DNA from: a virus
Length of the DNA: 34,298 nt
Reading direction: 5' to 3' (one strand)
Virus record (IMG/VR): IMGVR_UViG_3300042197_003290
Location: 1 to 34,298 of that record
The position numbers and the translations under genes are program-made. A model generated the notes under the pieces. That model saw only the letters and a list, made by a program, of their open reading frames with translations. It did no database searches and had not been told where the DNA came from. Below, in pieces: positions 6,606 to 14,904 of this stretch; the first letter of the stretch is position 1, and each line of letters starts with the position of its first letter.

Positions 6606-8008
6606 TCAAAGACTACAACGTTGATGTACAACGTTTGTTTCTGGAAATGATGATGGAGGATGCACAGAGCTATGTTCGTGTGCAGAACATTTTCAATCCT
6701 GAAAACTTTGATAGATCCCTGCGTCCTGCAGCAGAGTTCATGCGACAACACGCTGATGAATTCAAGACCCTGCCGGACCGAGCACAGGTAGCTGCTGCTG
6801 CGCGAGTAAAACTGCAGCCCATACCCGACCTCAACGAAGGACACTTTGAGTGGTTCCTGAATGAGTTTGAAAACTTTACGCGGCGACAGGAACTGGAGCG
6901 AGCCATTCTCAAGAGCGCAGATCTCTTGGAGAAAGGACAGTACGATCCCGTAGAAAAGCTCATCAAGGACGCAGTGCAGATCAGCCTGACACGAGACATG
7001 GGCACAGACTACTTTGCTGATCCGCGACAGCGATTGATGGCCTTGAAGAACAACAACGGTCAAAACTCAACAGGATGGCCCAATCTTGACAAGCTGTTGT
7101 ACGGCGGATTCAATCGCGGCGAACTCCAGATCTTTGCAGGCGGGTCGGGATCGGGCAAGAGCTTGTTCATGCAAAATCTTGCTGTGAACTGGATACAGGC
7201 CGGGCTCAATGGCGTGTACATCACGCTAGAGCTCAGCGAGGGACTCACGGCCATGCGCATTGACAGCATGCTGACCAATACAGCCAGCCGCCAGATCTTC
7301 AAAGACATTGACACCGTAGAGATGAAGATCAAGATGATGGGCAAAAAGTCCGGGCAGATGCGCATCAAATACATGCCAGCACAGAGCACAGTAAATGACA
7401 TACGCGCCTATCTCAAGGAACTGCAGATACAAACTGGACTCAAGGCAGACTTCATGTGTGTTGATTATCTAGATCTCTTGATGCCGGTGTCGGCCAAGGT
7501 ATCGCCCAATGACCTGTTTGTCAAGGACAAGTATGTGAGTGAGGAGCTGCGCAATCTAGCGCGTGAGCTCAACATATTGTTTGTGACAGCATCGCAGTTG
7601 AATCGTGCTGCCGTGGAAGAGATTGAGTTTGATCACAGCCACATATCAGGCGGTATATCCAAGATCAACACCGCTGACAACGTGTTTGGTATCTTTACCA
7701 GCAGAGCCATGCGCGAGCGCGGACGTTATCAGTTACAGCTTATGAAAACACGCAGCAGTTCGGGTGTGGGACAAAAGGTTGAACTAGAGTTTGATATTGA
7801 AAGTTTGCGCATACGCGATCTCGCGGAAGATCAAGAGTACCAAGACTTCAAGAAGCGAGCACCCAGCATCTATGAAAGCATCAAGGCTACTAGCCGCATC
7901 AAAGAAGTCGAGGACAACGCCACGGTGCCCGATGAGCCCGGCAAGATATCAGCCGAAGTGCAGAGCACCAAGCTCAAGCAGTTACTGGGACAAATCAGAC
8001 AGTCATGA
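6575..8008 (+). CDS. 41: replicative DNA helicase, DnaB/T4 gp41-type
   Basis: A 477-aa hexameric 5'-3' helicase of the DnaB/RecA fold. The N-terminal helical domain (about 1-145) is followed by the ATPase: Walker A GGSGSGKS at 189-196, the downstream YITLELSEG strand, a Walker B aspartate in FMCVDYLDLL, SQLNRAAV as the sensor-like H3/H4 region, and LMKTRSSSGVG with an arginine-finger-like segment. The length matches T4 gp41 (475 aa). The ATG at 6575 lies inside the primase gene (31-nt overlap), so the products are co-made. It would unwind DNA at the fork and recruit the primase. No intein or insertion disrupts the motor motifs. Confidence 0.95.
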   Translation: MAKEPQNNTVIKDYNVDVQRLFLEMMMEDAQSYVRVQNIFNPENFDRSLRPAAEFMRQHADEFKTLPDRAQVAAAARVKLQPIPDLNEGHFEWFLNEFENFTRRQELERAILKSADLLEKGQYDPVEKLIKDAVQISLTRDMGTDYFADPRQRLMALKNNNGQNSTGWPNLDKLLYGGFNRGELQIFAGGSGSGKSLFMQNLAVNWIQAGLNGVYITLELSEGLTAMRIDSMLTNTASRQIFKDIDTVEMKIKMMGKKSGQMRIKYMPAQSTVNDIRAYLKELQIQTGLKADFMCVDYLDLLMPVSAKVSPNDLFVKDKYVSEELRNLARELNILFVTASQLNRAAVEEIEFDHSHISGGISKINTADNVFGIFTSRAMRERGRYQLQLMKTRSSSGVGQKVELEFDIESLRIRDLAEDQEYQDFKKRAPSIYESIKATSRIKEVEDNATVPDEPGKISAEVQSTKLKQLLGQIRQS

Positions 8009-8033
8009 TCGTGAACCATAATGGGCTACACCT

Positions 8034-8861
8034 ATGATACCCAAAGATCGATATCTTATAGATTTTTGGACAGGCTCGCACGGAAATTTTTTAGAATATG
8101 TGATCAACTGTTGGATTTTTGGCGTACCAAAAACCAATCATCTTTTTACTCATACCGGTGCTAGTCATAGAGCAAAAGCCGATAAAAATTATCGGGAAAA
8201 ATCTATAATAGTTTGTGGTCATTACAGTGAGTACAATCTTATGGTATTGTTGCCGCCTGAAAAACTCATCAGAATAGTCATTGAAGATCTTGTGGGTGCT
8301 TGTTGTTATCAAATAAACATTGCTTGCAGAGCAGGCGATTTGTCAAAAGAGGACCAAGAACGTGCCAGCATACCCTTGCATGTTCGCCAGCATCCGAATC
8401 TGTTACGAGGCAACTATTTTGCCAAACTTGCAGACATAGAACACGCTTATGAGATGCCTAATCGGTGGAGATTTCAGGACATATCGAGCCTAGAAGTCAA
8501 CATGAGTTGTTTATATGATTTTTTTTCGTTCCTGAGCACGATGAAAAAAATAGCTGATTTTCTTGAACAAAAATTTACTCCAGATTGCGAGCTGATTGAT
8601 CTGTGGACAGAATTCATGGCGCGGAATCAAGGTTGGCAGGCATGGACCATGTGCAATAGTGTGCTCATGGATTCAATCGCAGACCGCGATCGAGACATCG
8701 ATCTCAATATTCAGCAACAGGCATTGTTGAATTTTTTGCTGTCTAAGGCAATAGGTATTTTTGACGGCGATTTGTTTGATCGACCCGACTATCCCTGTAA
8801 CACAAAACAGATCTATAAACTAATAAAAATGCATCTAGACACATTTGATTCTAGATTTTGA
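8034..8861 (+). CDS. putative P-loop/sulfotransferase-like protein
   Basis: A 275-aa protein with an N-terminal IDFWTGSHGNFLEYVIN (residues 9-25). The TGSHGNF motif sits where sulfotransferases have their phosphate-binding loop, after a short beta strand and before a helix. A protein at 30075 has a matching PGSAGNF. A second strand, SIIVCGHYSEYNL, and VVRIV-like LIRIVIED follow, which also fits that fold. The rest has no recognised motif. The gene is AT-rich relative to the helicase before it and has no visible Shine-Dalgarno sequence. It ends overlapping the tail of the minus-strand DnaE gene by 11 nt. A role in transferring a group to a sugar or other acceptor is speculative. Confidence 0.6.
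   Translation: MIPKDRYLIDFWTGSHGNFLEYVINCWIFGVPKTNHLFTHTGASHRAKADKNYREKSIIVCGHYSEYNLMVLLPPEKLIRIVIEDLVGACCYQINIACRAGDLSKEDQERASIPLHVRQHPNLLRGNYFAKLADIEHAYEMPNRWRFQDISSLEVNMSCLYDFFSFLSTMKKIADFLEQKFTPDCELIDLWTEFMARNQGWQAWTMCNSVLMDSIADRDRDIDLNIQQQALLNFLLSKAIGIFDGDLFDRPDYPCNTKQIYKLIKMHLDTFDSRF
8833..8859. terminator. weak bidirectional terminator candidate
   Basis: ATCTAG (8833-8838) pairs with CTAGAT (8851-8856), and a short T run follows on the plus strand. It sits where two convergent genes meet. The 6-bp AU-rich stem is weak, so this is only a candidate. Confidence 0.3.
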
Positions 8862-10551
8862 GATGTTGATCGATTGTCATTGATCGTACATTAGCACGAT
8901 TTACCTGCAGAAACTGGCTACCATCACGGCTTCTTAATTCCCCTTGTCCTGCGATCACGGATCCTGAGTTATACTTGATTGGTTTGTCCACAATGAGATC
9001 TACATATTCACCCTCTCCTACCCCTAGAGTGATAAAATGGATACATTGTTTACGATCTCTTCGGAACACCCTTGAGTTGGCCACTATGCCGGCAAACTCG
9101 AATCTGTCAAGATAGAGATTCCTTACACCCATGCCCGGCAGGAACCCTGGGGAGTTCCAGGCACCATGTTCCAGGAATGACTCCACGGGATCTTCTGTGA
9201 TCCAGTTGTCAAAGCCTAGGTCTCGCAGATCCCAGCCTGCTCGCTTGGCTTCGTTGCGATAGACCCAGCGGGCATAACTGCCTTGGCAGTGCAACAGCGC
9301 AGCACGCCAAAACTCTCGTGGATTGTGTGCTTTGTGATAGGCCAAGGCCCAGATCAGGCGCCCCAGATTCACAGCATGCGCACGGCACAGGCCAAAACCT
9401 GCCAAGCTCTGCATCTCCTGGCGTATCTGTTCTCGCTGTGGATGGTTGCCTAGACGTGCCATGAACTCCATGACCTTTTCTTCGTTGCGCTTGGCAAATG
9501 CGCGCCGATACATATCGGCTTCATAGGCGTTCACAGAAATCAACTTCATGATCTTTTCTATGGCATCGTCTTCGCACACTATGGCCGAATCCTGCACGGT
9601 CTTCTGTGTCCAGTCATGGAAGAACGATGCTTTCTTGCGTCCCTCTACCGCCACGGGACGCACCAAGGCCGTGGCAAACACACAATCATGCACTGAAGTA
9701 GGGTGTATAGCGCGGAACAGCCGGCGCATGGCCGGAGATTCGCCCTGCGTGACACCCAAGACATCTCCGCGGCTCAGCAGATCTGCTGTGGCTTCGTCGG
9801 TGTGAGGATATTCATGTACCCCGCGCGTGGGATCAATCTCCATGAGCTGGCTGAGTCCACGATTGGCCAGGATGTCTACCTTGAGGTGTTCAAGATCCTC
9901 TACTTCGTTCTTGTCCAGCAATATAAGATTATCGTCGCGGAACAGGCTCTGGGGCAATTTGCGATCAAACACAATGACCCCTCCGCAGTGTTTGCTGAGA
10001 CAGCGTTTCTTGCCAATGAGTTTGCGTTCAATGCGCTGGGCTTCTTCAACATCAATGCCCAGCTTTTTGTAGTCTATGTCCTTGGGCAAGCGACCTCGCA
10101 CCCCAAGACGCTTGGCAGCCTCTCGCCTGGCTGACTTTTCCTTGTACATAACATAGTTGCTGATGCGAGCGGTCTTGCCCGGCCATGCGTCAAAGATTCT
10201 CTGCATGGCCAGCTCTTGCTGGTGATGTGGCACGTCGATGTCCACGTCGGGCAAATCATCGCGGAAGGGATTCAAGAAGCGTGCCAGAGGTATGTTCCAT
10301 TCAATAGGGTCTACATCTGTTATCGCCATGAGATAGCACACCAGGCTGGAGCCTGCGGATCCGCGCGTCATGTGTGGTATGTCACTGTTGAGATCCAGCA
10401 CCCTGCGTATCTTGAGAAAGTAGTCCGTGAAACGTTGATTTATGATGATGCCAAATTCTTCCACCAGTCGCTGCTGGTATCGCTCATCCTGGGGACAGGG
10501 CCTGCGGAATTCGGCCATGATACTCTCGATCTGTTCTAGTTCAGTTGCCAT
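8851..10551 (-). CDS. dnaE: DnaE-type DNA polymerase III alpha core lacking PHP domain
   Basis: A 566-aa protein matching the polymerase part of bacterial Pol III alpha. RGSAGSSL (63-70) corresponds to GRGSAAGSL; LPDVDIDVPH gives catalytic D104 and D106; KHCGGVIVF (187-195) matches the THAAGVVI strand; HLKVDILANRGL gives the third aspartate, D226. LCRAHAVNLG (388-397) replaces the KSHAxxY segment, and YHKAHNPREFW follows as in DnaE. The C-terminal 90 residues look like an OB fold ending in LQVNRANVRSM. The N-terminal PHP exonuclease-like domain (about 270 aa in E. coli) is absent, so no intrinsic proofreading is visible. It is probably a phage replicase or a specialised polymerase. The gene runs against its neighbours, and its ATG is preceded by AAGG with a 7-nt spacing. 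Confidence 0.88.
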   Translation of the reverse strand: MATELEQIESIMAEFRRPCPQDERYQQRLVEEFGIIINQRFTDYFLKIRRVLDLNSDIPHMTRGSAGSSLVCYLMAITDVDPIEWNIPLARFLNPFRDDLPDVDIDVPHHQQELAMQRIFDAWPGKTARISNYVMYKEKSARREAAKRLGVRGRLPKDIDYKKLGIDVEEAQRIERKLIGKKRCLSKHCGGVIVFDRKLPQSLFRDDNLILLDKNEVEDLEHLKVDILANRGLSQLMEIDPTRGVHEYPHTDEATADLLSRGDVLGVTQGESPAMRRLFRAIHPTSVHDCVFATALVRPVAVEGRKKASFFHDWTQKTVQDSAIVCEDDAIEKIMKLISVNAYEADMYRRAFAKRNEEKVMEFMARLGNHPQREQIRQEMQSLAGFGLCRAHAVNLGRLIWALAYHKAHNPREFWRAALLHCQGSYARWVYRNEAKRAGWDLRDLGFDNWITEDPVESFLEHGAWNSPGFLPGMGVRNLYLDRFEFAGIVANSRVFRRDRKQCIHFITLGVGEGEYVDLIVDKPIKYNSGSVIAGQGELRSRDGSQFLQVNRANVRSMTIDQHLKI

Positions 10552-10561
10552 GATAGTGCCT

Positions 10562-10567
10562 TAAATA
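10562..10567 (+). promoter_or_regulatory. late-type TAAATA box
   Basis: TAAATA sits 17 nt before the ATG at 10585 and just before an ATAGGAG ribosome-binding site. It resembles the core of the T4 late promoter. Confidence 0.45.
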
Positions 10568-10584
10568 GTGTATAGGAGCCAAAA

Positions 10585-11019
10585 ATGAAAAAATTAATTG
10601 TTAGTTTACTACTGGGTTTATTTAGTGTGCCGGGTCTGGCCTGGGAAGCAGTTCTTACCATACACAATAACACCAACTACAACATCACAGTGAATCACAA
10701 CACCACAGGTGATCTTACTGTTGTGGAACCTGGAGACAGCTGGACCTGGGGTACACAGGATCCCAACAACACCAATGCGCTACGCTTTTGGACTACGCCC
10801 AATGTTTGGTTCATGCAGGGATCCGTGAGCTATGGTCCCACAGCCGGTGTATGGGTAGATCGTGGGTGGATGGATCCCAACGCGCAGACCATTAAAATGA
10901 CCGCCAATGCCAATGGCGCGGTGTTTGTACAAACCACCAACGGTGGCTTGGAAATACTGCAATGGAATCAGTTTGAGCAAGGCGGTACGATTGACCTGAC
11001 TTTTGATAATGTCAACTAA
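10585..11019 (+). CDS. secreted beta-sandwich-like protein of unknown function
   Basis: A 144-aa protein with a clear Sec signal peptide: MKK, a hydrophobic core LIVSLLLGLFSV, and a probable cleavage after GLA at residue 19. The mature part is rich in Asn, Thr and Trp, with IHNNTNYNITVNHNT, GDSWTWG and GVWVDRGW. This suggests a small beta sandwich, perhaps carbohydrate- or membrane-binding; no family is recognised and there are no cysteines in the mature chain. The ribosome-binding site ATAGGAG is strong and a late-type box lies upstream, so it is probably expressed late and exported to the periplasm or envelope. A lysis, envelope-modification or superinfection role is possible but unproven. 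Confidence 0.75.
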   Translation: MKKLIVSLLLGLFSVPGLAWEAVLTIHNNTNYNITVNHNTTGDLTVVEPGDSWTWGTQDPNNTNALRFWTTPNVWFMQGSVSYGPTAGVWVDRGWMDPNAQTIKMTANANGAVFVQTTNGGLEILQWNQFEQGGTIDLTFDNVN

Positions 11020-11040
11020 ACACAGCTTTGTTTTCATGAC

Positions 11041-12126
11041 ATGAGACTGGTATCCATGCTGTGGCCCACGTACGACGTGAGCCCTGTGCCCATGGCCATG
11101 ATTGCCGGCGTTCCTGTCTATCACGCAAGTTTTGTAGATGAGTTAACCGAGAATGATGTGTTGCATGTATATGATGCATATACATTGAAAAAACTTAAAC
11201 GATGGTTCCCCAACATCGAACAACACCGACCCGGAGCCATAATCAATGATCACAACGCTTGGCCAAGGAAAATATTCGACGATGTAGAAGAATACACCAT
11301 ACCTGCCTTTGGCGCACAGATGGCAAAAATTTTTACTGAATCTAGTTTTGACCAAGATATTCGTACTCATCACGCTGCCAATATCATGGTCAACGCCTTG
11401 CAAGAAAATAGATATGCTGCATTGAAATTCGCGCAAATATGGAACATAGACTTTGACTATACCTATAACGGCGTATGGCGCGAGGCTGATCTTGGCGATT
11501 TCATACCTTGGCTAAGCACTGAACATATGGGCCCAAACTGGAATGATCAAGCTCGGTCAGTATTCATGAGACGCATGGAATTACCTGCAAAATGGATTCC
11601 TTTTAGATTTCAAAAAAACATCGACTCTGTTGGTGTCAGCAACTACGGGGGCAATTACTGGACTTGGCACAATGGTTTGAACCGATTATTTTGTAACTCT
11701 GCAGTGAGTTTGATAACTGAAAGTTTCCCATTGATTGACACACCGCCCTTGACTGAAAAGACTATTTTTGCAATCCTGGGCCTCACGTTGCCGATATGGA
11801 TAGGACAACAAAATTCTGCTGATAGCTTGAAAAAGCTTGGATTCGATACGTTTGATGACATCATAGATCACACGTATCAAAATGAGACAAACAGGCTAAA
11901 ACGCTATTGGCGGGCATTTGAATTAAATCACGAGATTCTACAGTGTGCAAAACGCGCACACGATATCAGAATCAGTGTCAAAACAAGGCTGATCCATAAT
12001 CGAGAATTACTGTTGTCGGGACAACTAGAACAAGCAAGTTCAGCTATCATGGACACCTGGCCCATTGAAATTCAGCGTTTAGCACGCCCGGTCATGGCAG
12101 ATCGTTTCATGCTGGACTTAATGTGA
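11041..12126 (+). CDS. putative glycosyltransferase
   Basis: A 361-aa protein. The C-terminal half carries SLITESF (223-229), LTEKTIFAILGLTLPIWIG (237-255) and LKKLGFDTFDDIIDHTY (263-279). This order (Glu, then T-E-K-T-x-x-hydrophobic, then G-F-x-T-F-D) recalls the donor-binding half of GT-B glycosyltransferases of the fucosyltransferase/exostosin kind found in many phages. The N-terminal half, beginning MRLVSMLWPTYDV, has no clear motif. There is no signal peptide or membrane helix, so it would act in the cytoplasm, perhaps glycosylating phage structural proteins or altering host surface precursors. The gene is AT-richer than its downstream neighbours. Family assignment rests on motif order alone. 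Confidence 0.6.
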   Translation: MRLVSMLWPTYDVSPVPMAMIAGVPVYHASFVDELTENDVLHVYDAYTLKKLKRWFPNIEQHRPGAIINDHNAWPRKIFDDVEEYTIPAFGAQMAKIFTESSFDQDIRTHHAANIMVNALQENRYAALKFAQIWNIDFDYTYNGVWREADLGDFIPWLSTEHMGPNWNDQARSVFMRRMELPAKWIPFRFQKNIDSVGVSNYGGNYWTWHNGLNRLFCNSAVSLITESFPLIDTPPLTEKTIFAILGLTLPIWIGQQNSADSLKKLGFDTFDDIIDHTYQNETNRLKRYWRAFELNHEILQCAKRAHDIRISVKTRLIHNRELLLSGQLEQASSAIMDTWPIEIQRLARPVMADRFMLDLM

Positions 12127-12133
12127 CTTTCGG

Positions 12134-12139
12134 TAAATA
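12134..12139 (+). promoter_or_regulatory. late-type TAAATA box, near-leaderless
   Basis: GGTAAATA ends 5 nt before the ATG at 12145, with no Shine-Dalgarno sequence between. The same 5-nt spacing occurs at 14940-14951. If this is a late promoter, the mRNA would begin at or within a few bases of the start codon. Confidence 0.45.
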
Positions 12140-12144
12140 TTTCT

Positions 12145-12396
12145 ATGCAAAAGCAAACACGTAGCTTGCTGGAAGAACTCGATAGCCTACATCGAGAAAA
12201 ATACAATGATCGTGACCAGGCTCTCATGCTGGAAAGCCGCGCCAATCATGTCATTGTCAGCGCCATAAGGATTATTGAACAGTTGGAAAAGATTTATTCG
12301 CCTGAGCGAGCCGAAAATCTCACAAGAAAGCTATTGAACAGCATACGTGATCGTGACCCTGCGAAATTTAGCAAAACCATTAGGCGCGTTCGCTGA
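12145..12396 (+). CDS. small helical protein of unknown function
   Basis: An 83-aa highly charged, probably all-helical protein, with RSLLEELDSLHREKYNDRDQ and IIEQLEKIYSPERAENLTRK as amphipathic stretches. It has no cysteine, signal peptide or membrane segment. It is preceded by a TAAATA box 5 nt upstream of its ATG rather than a ribosome-binding site, and its stop is 2 nt before the next ATG, so it is coupled to the nucleotidyltransferase-ligase fusion gene. No domain is recognised; it may be a helper or small structural protein. Confidence 0.7.
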   Translation: MQKQTRSLLEELDSLHREKYNDRDQALMLESRANHVIVSAIRIIEQLEKIYSPERAENLTRKLLNSIRDRDPAKFSKTIRRVR

Positions 12397-12398
12397 TC

Positions 12399-14324
12399 AT
12401 GCTTACAGAAGGCGGTAATGTATTCAAGGATGCTCAGGGCAAGATACTGACCCGGCGCATCAATCAGGCCGAGATCATGCCCACAGTAAAATGGCTGCAG
12501 CAGGTCTCGGGGCTCGATCTAACCAGTGACATAGATCCCAAGACTAGCCTGCCCCGCCGATGGTTAGGCAGCACCGGCAAGAAGCCCACGTCGGGCGATC
12601 TAGATCTACAGGTAGATGCCAACGAGATCTCTAAAGATCAGCTGGTGGATCGCTTGTCGCAGTGGGTCAAGAACAATAACCTAGGCGATCAAAAATATGT
12701 GGCCAAGAGTGGGGTCAGTGTGCATTTTTTCACGCCCATTGGCGGCGACAGTAAACGTGGCTTTGTGCAAACAGACTTCATGTTTACCAACAAACCACGA
12801 TGGAATCAGTTTGTGCTCTACGCGGATCCCACGTCAAACTTCAAAGGAGCTTCTCGCAACGTGCTGATCAACAGCATGGCCAAGAGCCTGGGCTACAAGT
12901 TAAACCAAAACGATGGCATCATGGATCGCAGCACCAACCGTCTCATCACTGATGATCCTGACAAAACAGCTCAACTATTACTCGATCCACGCGCCACAGA
13001 AGAAGATTTGAGCAGCGTGGAGCGCATCATGGCCGCATTGAAGAAGGATCCACAGCGTAATAAAAAGATCGCTGACTTCCTGGATCACATGCAGCGGCAA
13101 GGCACTCCCTTTGCGGAAAGCGTGACCTGGAACGAGGTCAACTGGCTGGCGAGACTCAGGGATCGCGTGGTGAATCAGGGCCTGGAGGTCTTGATTGAAC
13201 AAGAACAAGTCAAGCGTGATCCTCGCTGGCCGCACCCCGAGGACGCTATTTTCCTCAACGGTAGCAAAAAAAGCCAGCAGGTGGTACAGGCCTTGAGTCG
13301 TGCTGTGGCGCAACCGCGCAACGTCACCATCAAGTGGGACGGCAAGCCTGCCTTGATATTTGGACGCCTGCCCAATGGGCGCCTGGCGGTCATGGACAAA
13401 TACATGTTTGACGCCAAATATGCTGCACAGAGCCCCGAAGACTGGATCAAGTATGATCGCAACAAACCCAGCGGCAAGATGCGGGCCAACCTGTATCCCA
13501 TGCTGCGACAGCTTTGGCCCGGACTGGATGCCGCTGTGAAAGGACCCGGCTTCTACTGGGGCGACATGATGTGGGCCGGCGCTCTCAAGTCCACAGGCGG
13601 CCGATATCAGTTCCGTCCCAGCGAAGTCACCTACACCGTGGATCGCACCAGTCCTCTCTTTCCCGAAATCGCAGGCAAGCGTGGTGGTGTAGTGGTGCAC
13701 AGGGTCTATAGCGGTCTGGGCGATGCCACATCATCGCTCTGGAACGGCAGCGGGCTTGAAAGCGTGCCAGGCGGTGTGCTGATCATCAAGCCCAATCTAG
13801 GACAGCCTTTGAAGGCACAGCCCGTGGGATCAGCTGAAACACTGGCCGTGATACGTCAGCACGGCAAAGCCGTGGACGCCATGTTGAATCAACTGCCCAT
13901 CAGCACACGCCAACGGCTGCAGACCTACTACAATCAACGACTCACGGGCGGTACAGGACTCAGTCTTGTGAACTGGCTGCCGGGCAATGTCAGCGCAGTG
14001 CAGCTTCGAAATCTCGTGGGCTCCACCACCAAGAATGCCGACGGTTCTCAGCAGCAGGAACCCGGCTTACTGGTGGCACCAGATCCCAACACCGGCGAAC
14101 CACGCGCCACCCCCGCCTATCAGGGACTGGAAGCCATATTCAACGCTGTGTACAATTTCAAGATAGGCCTGCTGTCGCAGCTGGCGCCCCAGGTGCAGGG
14201 CTTGGAACAGAGCGTGGCGGGACAGCCCGAAGGCGAAGGCTTCATGGTAGACACGGCTCTGGGTCCCATGAAGCTGGTAAACCGTGGAGTTTTCAGCTCT
14301 GCGCTCATGGCAAAAAACCGCTAG
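12399..14324 (+). CDS. fusion of pol-beta-type nucleotidyltransferase and ATP-dependent ligase-like domain
   Basis: A 641-aa protein with two nucleotidyl-transfer modules. The N-terminal one has WLGSTGKKPTSGDLDLQVD (55-73), the pol-beta/minimal nucleotidyltransferase signature G-S-x(n)-D67-x-D69, with a third Asp likely at D126 in VQTDFMF. The second carries covalent-ligase motifs in order: motif I KWDG at 312-315 (K312 would be adenylated), a motif III-like GFYWGDMMW (384-392), a motif IV-like GGVVVHRV (429-436) and a motif V-like VLIIKPN (460-466). The C-terminal 170 residues are unassigned. Ligases usually have E in motif III (D here) and E-G in motif IV (G-G here), so the reaction may differ. 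Possible roles are nucleic-acid end repair, RNA/tRNA repair or nucleotidylation of a protein. The gene is long, GC-richer and in the late-looking block. Confidence 0.72.
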   Translation: MLTEGGNVFKDAQGKILTRRINQAEIMPTVKWLQQVSGLDLTSDIDPKTSLPRRWLGSTGKKPTSGDLDLQVDANEISKDQLVDRLSQWVKNNNLGDQKYVAKSGVSVHFFTPIGGDSKRGFVQTDFMFTNKPRWNQFVLYADPTSNFKGASRNVLINSMAKSLGYKLNQNDGIMDRSTNRLITDDPDKTAQLLLDPRATEEDLSSVERIMAALKKDPQRNKKIADFLDHMQRQGTPFAESVTWNEVNWLARLRDRVVNQGLEVLIEQEQVKRDPRWPHPEDAIFLNGSKKSQQVVQALSRAVAQPRNVTIKWDGKPALIFGRLPNGRLAVMDKYMFDAKYAAQSPEDWIKYDRNKPSGKMRANLYPMLRQLWPGLDAAVKGPGFYWGDMMWAGALKSTGGRYQFRPSEVTYTVDRTSPLFPEIAGKRGGVVVHRVYSGLGDATSSLWNGSGLESVPGGVLIIKPNLGQPLKAQPVGSAETLAVIRQHGKAVDAMLNQLPISTRQRLQTYYNQRLTGGTGLSLVNWLPGNVSAVQLRNLVGSTTKNADGSQQQEPGLLVAPDPNTGEPRATPAYQGLEAIFNAVYNFKIGLLSQLAPQVQGLEQSVAGQPEGEGFMVDTALGPMKLVNRGVFSSALMAKNR

Positions 14325-14349
14325 AGCCCTGTGTTTTTTCCATTTTGAC

Positions 14350-14355
14350 TAAATA
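14350..14355 (+). promoter_or_regulatory. late-type TAAATA box
   Basis: CTAAATA precedes the 160-aa protein gene by 39 nt. The predicted start point falls near 14361, at the foot of the hairpin at 14362-14375. Confidence 0.55.
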
Positions 14356-14361
14356 CAAGCA

Positions 14362-14375
14362 GAGTCCACGGACTC
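14362..14375 (+). promoter_or_regulatory. 5'-UTR stem-loop
   Basis: GAGTCC (14362-14367) and GGACTC (14370-14375) form a short perfect hairpin at the predicted 5' end of the transcript from 14350-14355. The ATAGGAG ribosome-binding site at 14380-14386 is left free. Such 5'-terminal hairpins can protect abundant phage mRNAs from decay; that role is inferred. Confidence 0.5.
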
Positions 14376-14394
14376 AACTATAGGAGATTATACA

Positions 14395-14877
14395 ATGGCT
14401 ACTTTTTATCCATTTAATGGTGATGCGCAACCAGTATTTGCGCTTGACGTAAACAACGGTCCTCAGACCGGCAACATCGGCAGCACCGACGCATTGGTGC
14501 AGATGCAGGGTCCCAAGCTGGACTTCTTCAAGGTCGTGGTCGAAAACGGTTCAAACCAAGCGGTTGACCTCCGCGCTGAGCTGGGTGTTTACAGCGCAGG
14601 CGTGTTTGATCCAGGTCTGGTCACTGTGTTGAACCAGAGCATCCAGCAGACTGCCACCATTGCAATGTATCAGGTGGAAGGCGACGCTACGGGACAGATC
14701 AGCTACGGTCTTTATCCGCAGGGAGCCTACACCGCTGCCACACTGCAGGCCCAATTGCGCGCCATCCAGAACGGTTCAACCGCTGGCAACGTGCAGGTCT
14801 ACAGCAGCGATGGCACAGTGACTGGTTTTGATGTCACTGGTACTGACGTCACACAGCCTGGTTTCAAGCTGGCTTAA
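14395..14877 (+). CDS. probable abundant late structural protein, unknown identity
   Basis: A 160-aa acidic protein rich in Gly, Ala, Val, Thr and Gln, with no cysteine and only a few basic residues, and with a beta-strand pattern (FFKVVVENGSNQAVDLRAEL, IQQTATIAMYQVEG, GNVQVYSSDGTVTGFDVTG). No named family is recognised. It stands alone as a transcription unit: late-type box, short 5' hairpin, strong ribosome-binding site ATAGGAG 8 nt before the ATG, and a classic terminator 28 nt after the stop. Its codons look GC-rich and regular. Together these point to high late expression of a virion component such as a decoration, tail or fibre-associated protein. The specific role cannot be told from sequence. 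Confidence 0.8.
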   Translation: MATFYPFNGDAQPVFALDVNNGPQTGNIGSTDALVQMQGPKLDFFKVVVENGSNQAVDLRAELGVYSAGVFDPGLVTVLNQSIQQTATIAMYQVEGDATGQISYGLYPQGAYTAATLQAQLRAIQNGSTAGNVQVYSSDGTVTGFDVTGTDVTQPGFKLA

Positions 14878-14904
14878 TTGCCGCTCGCCACATAGGTTGG
14901 AGAG

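Noticed and set aside
8017-8033. CATAAT near 8017-8022 as a leaderless -10 for the gene at 8034
   Set aside because: The gap to the ATG is 11 nt instead of 6 and no -35 element is visible.
9703-10134. Plus-strand open frame inside the DnaE gene
   Set aside because: The minus-strand frame carries the catalytic aspartate motifs of DnaE across this stretch.
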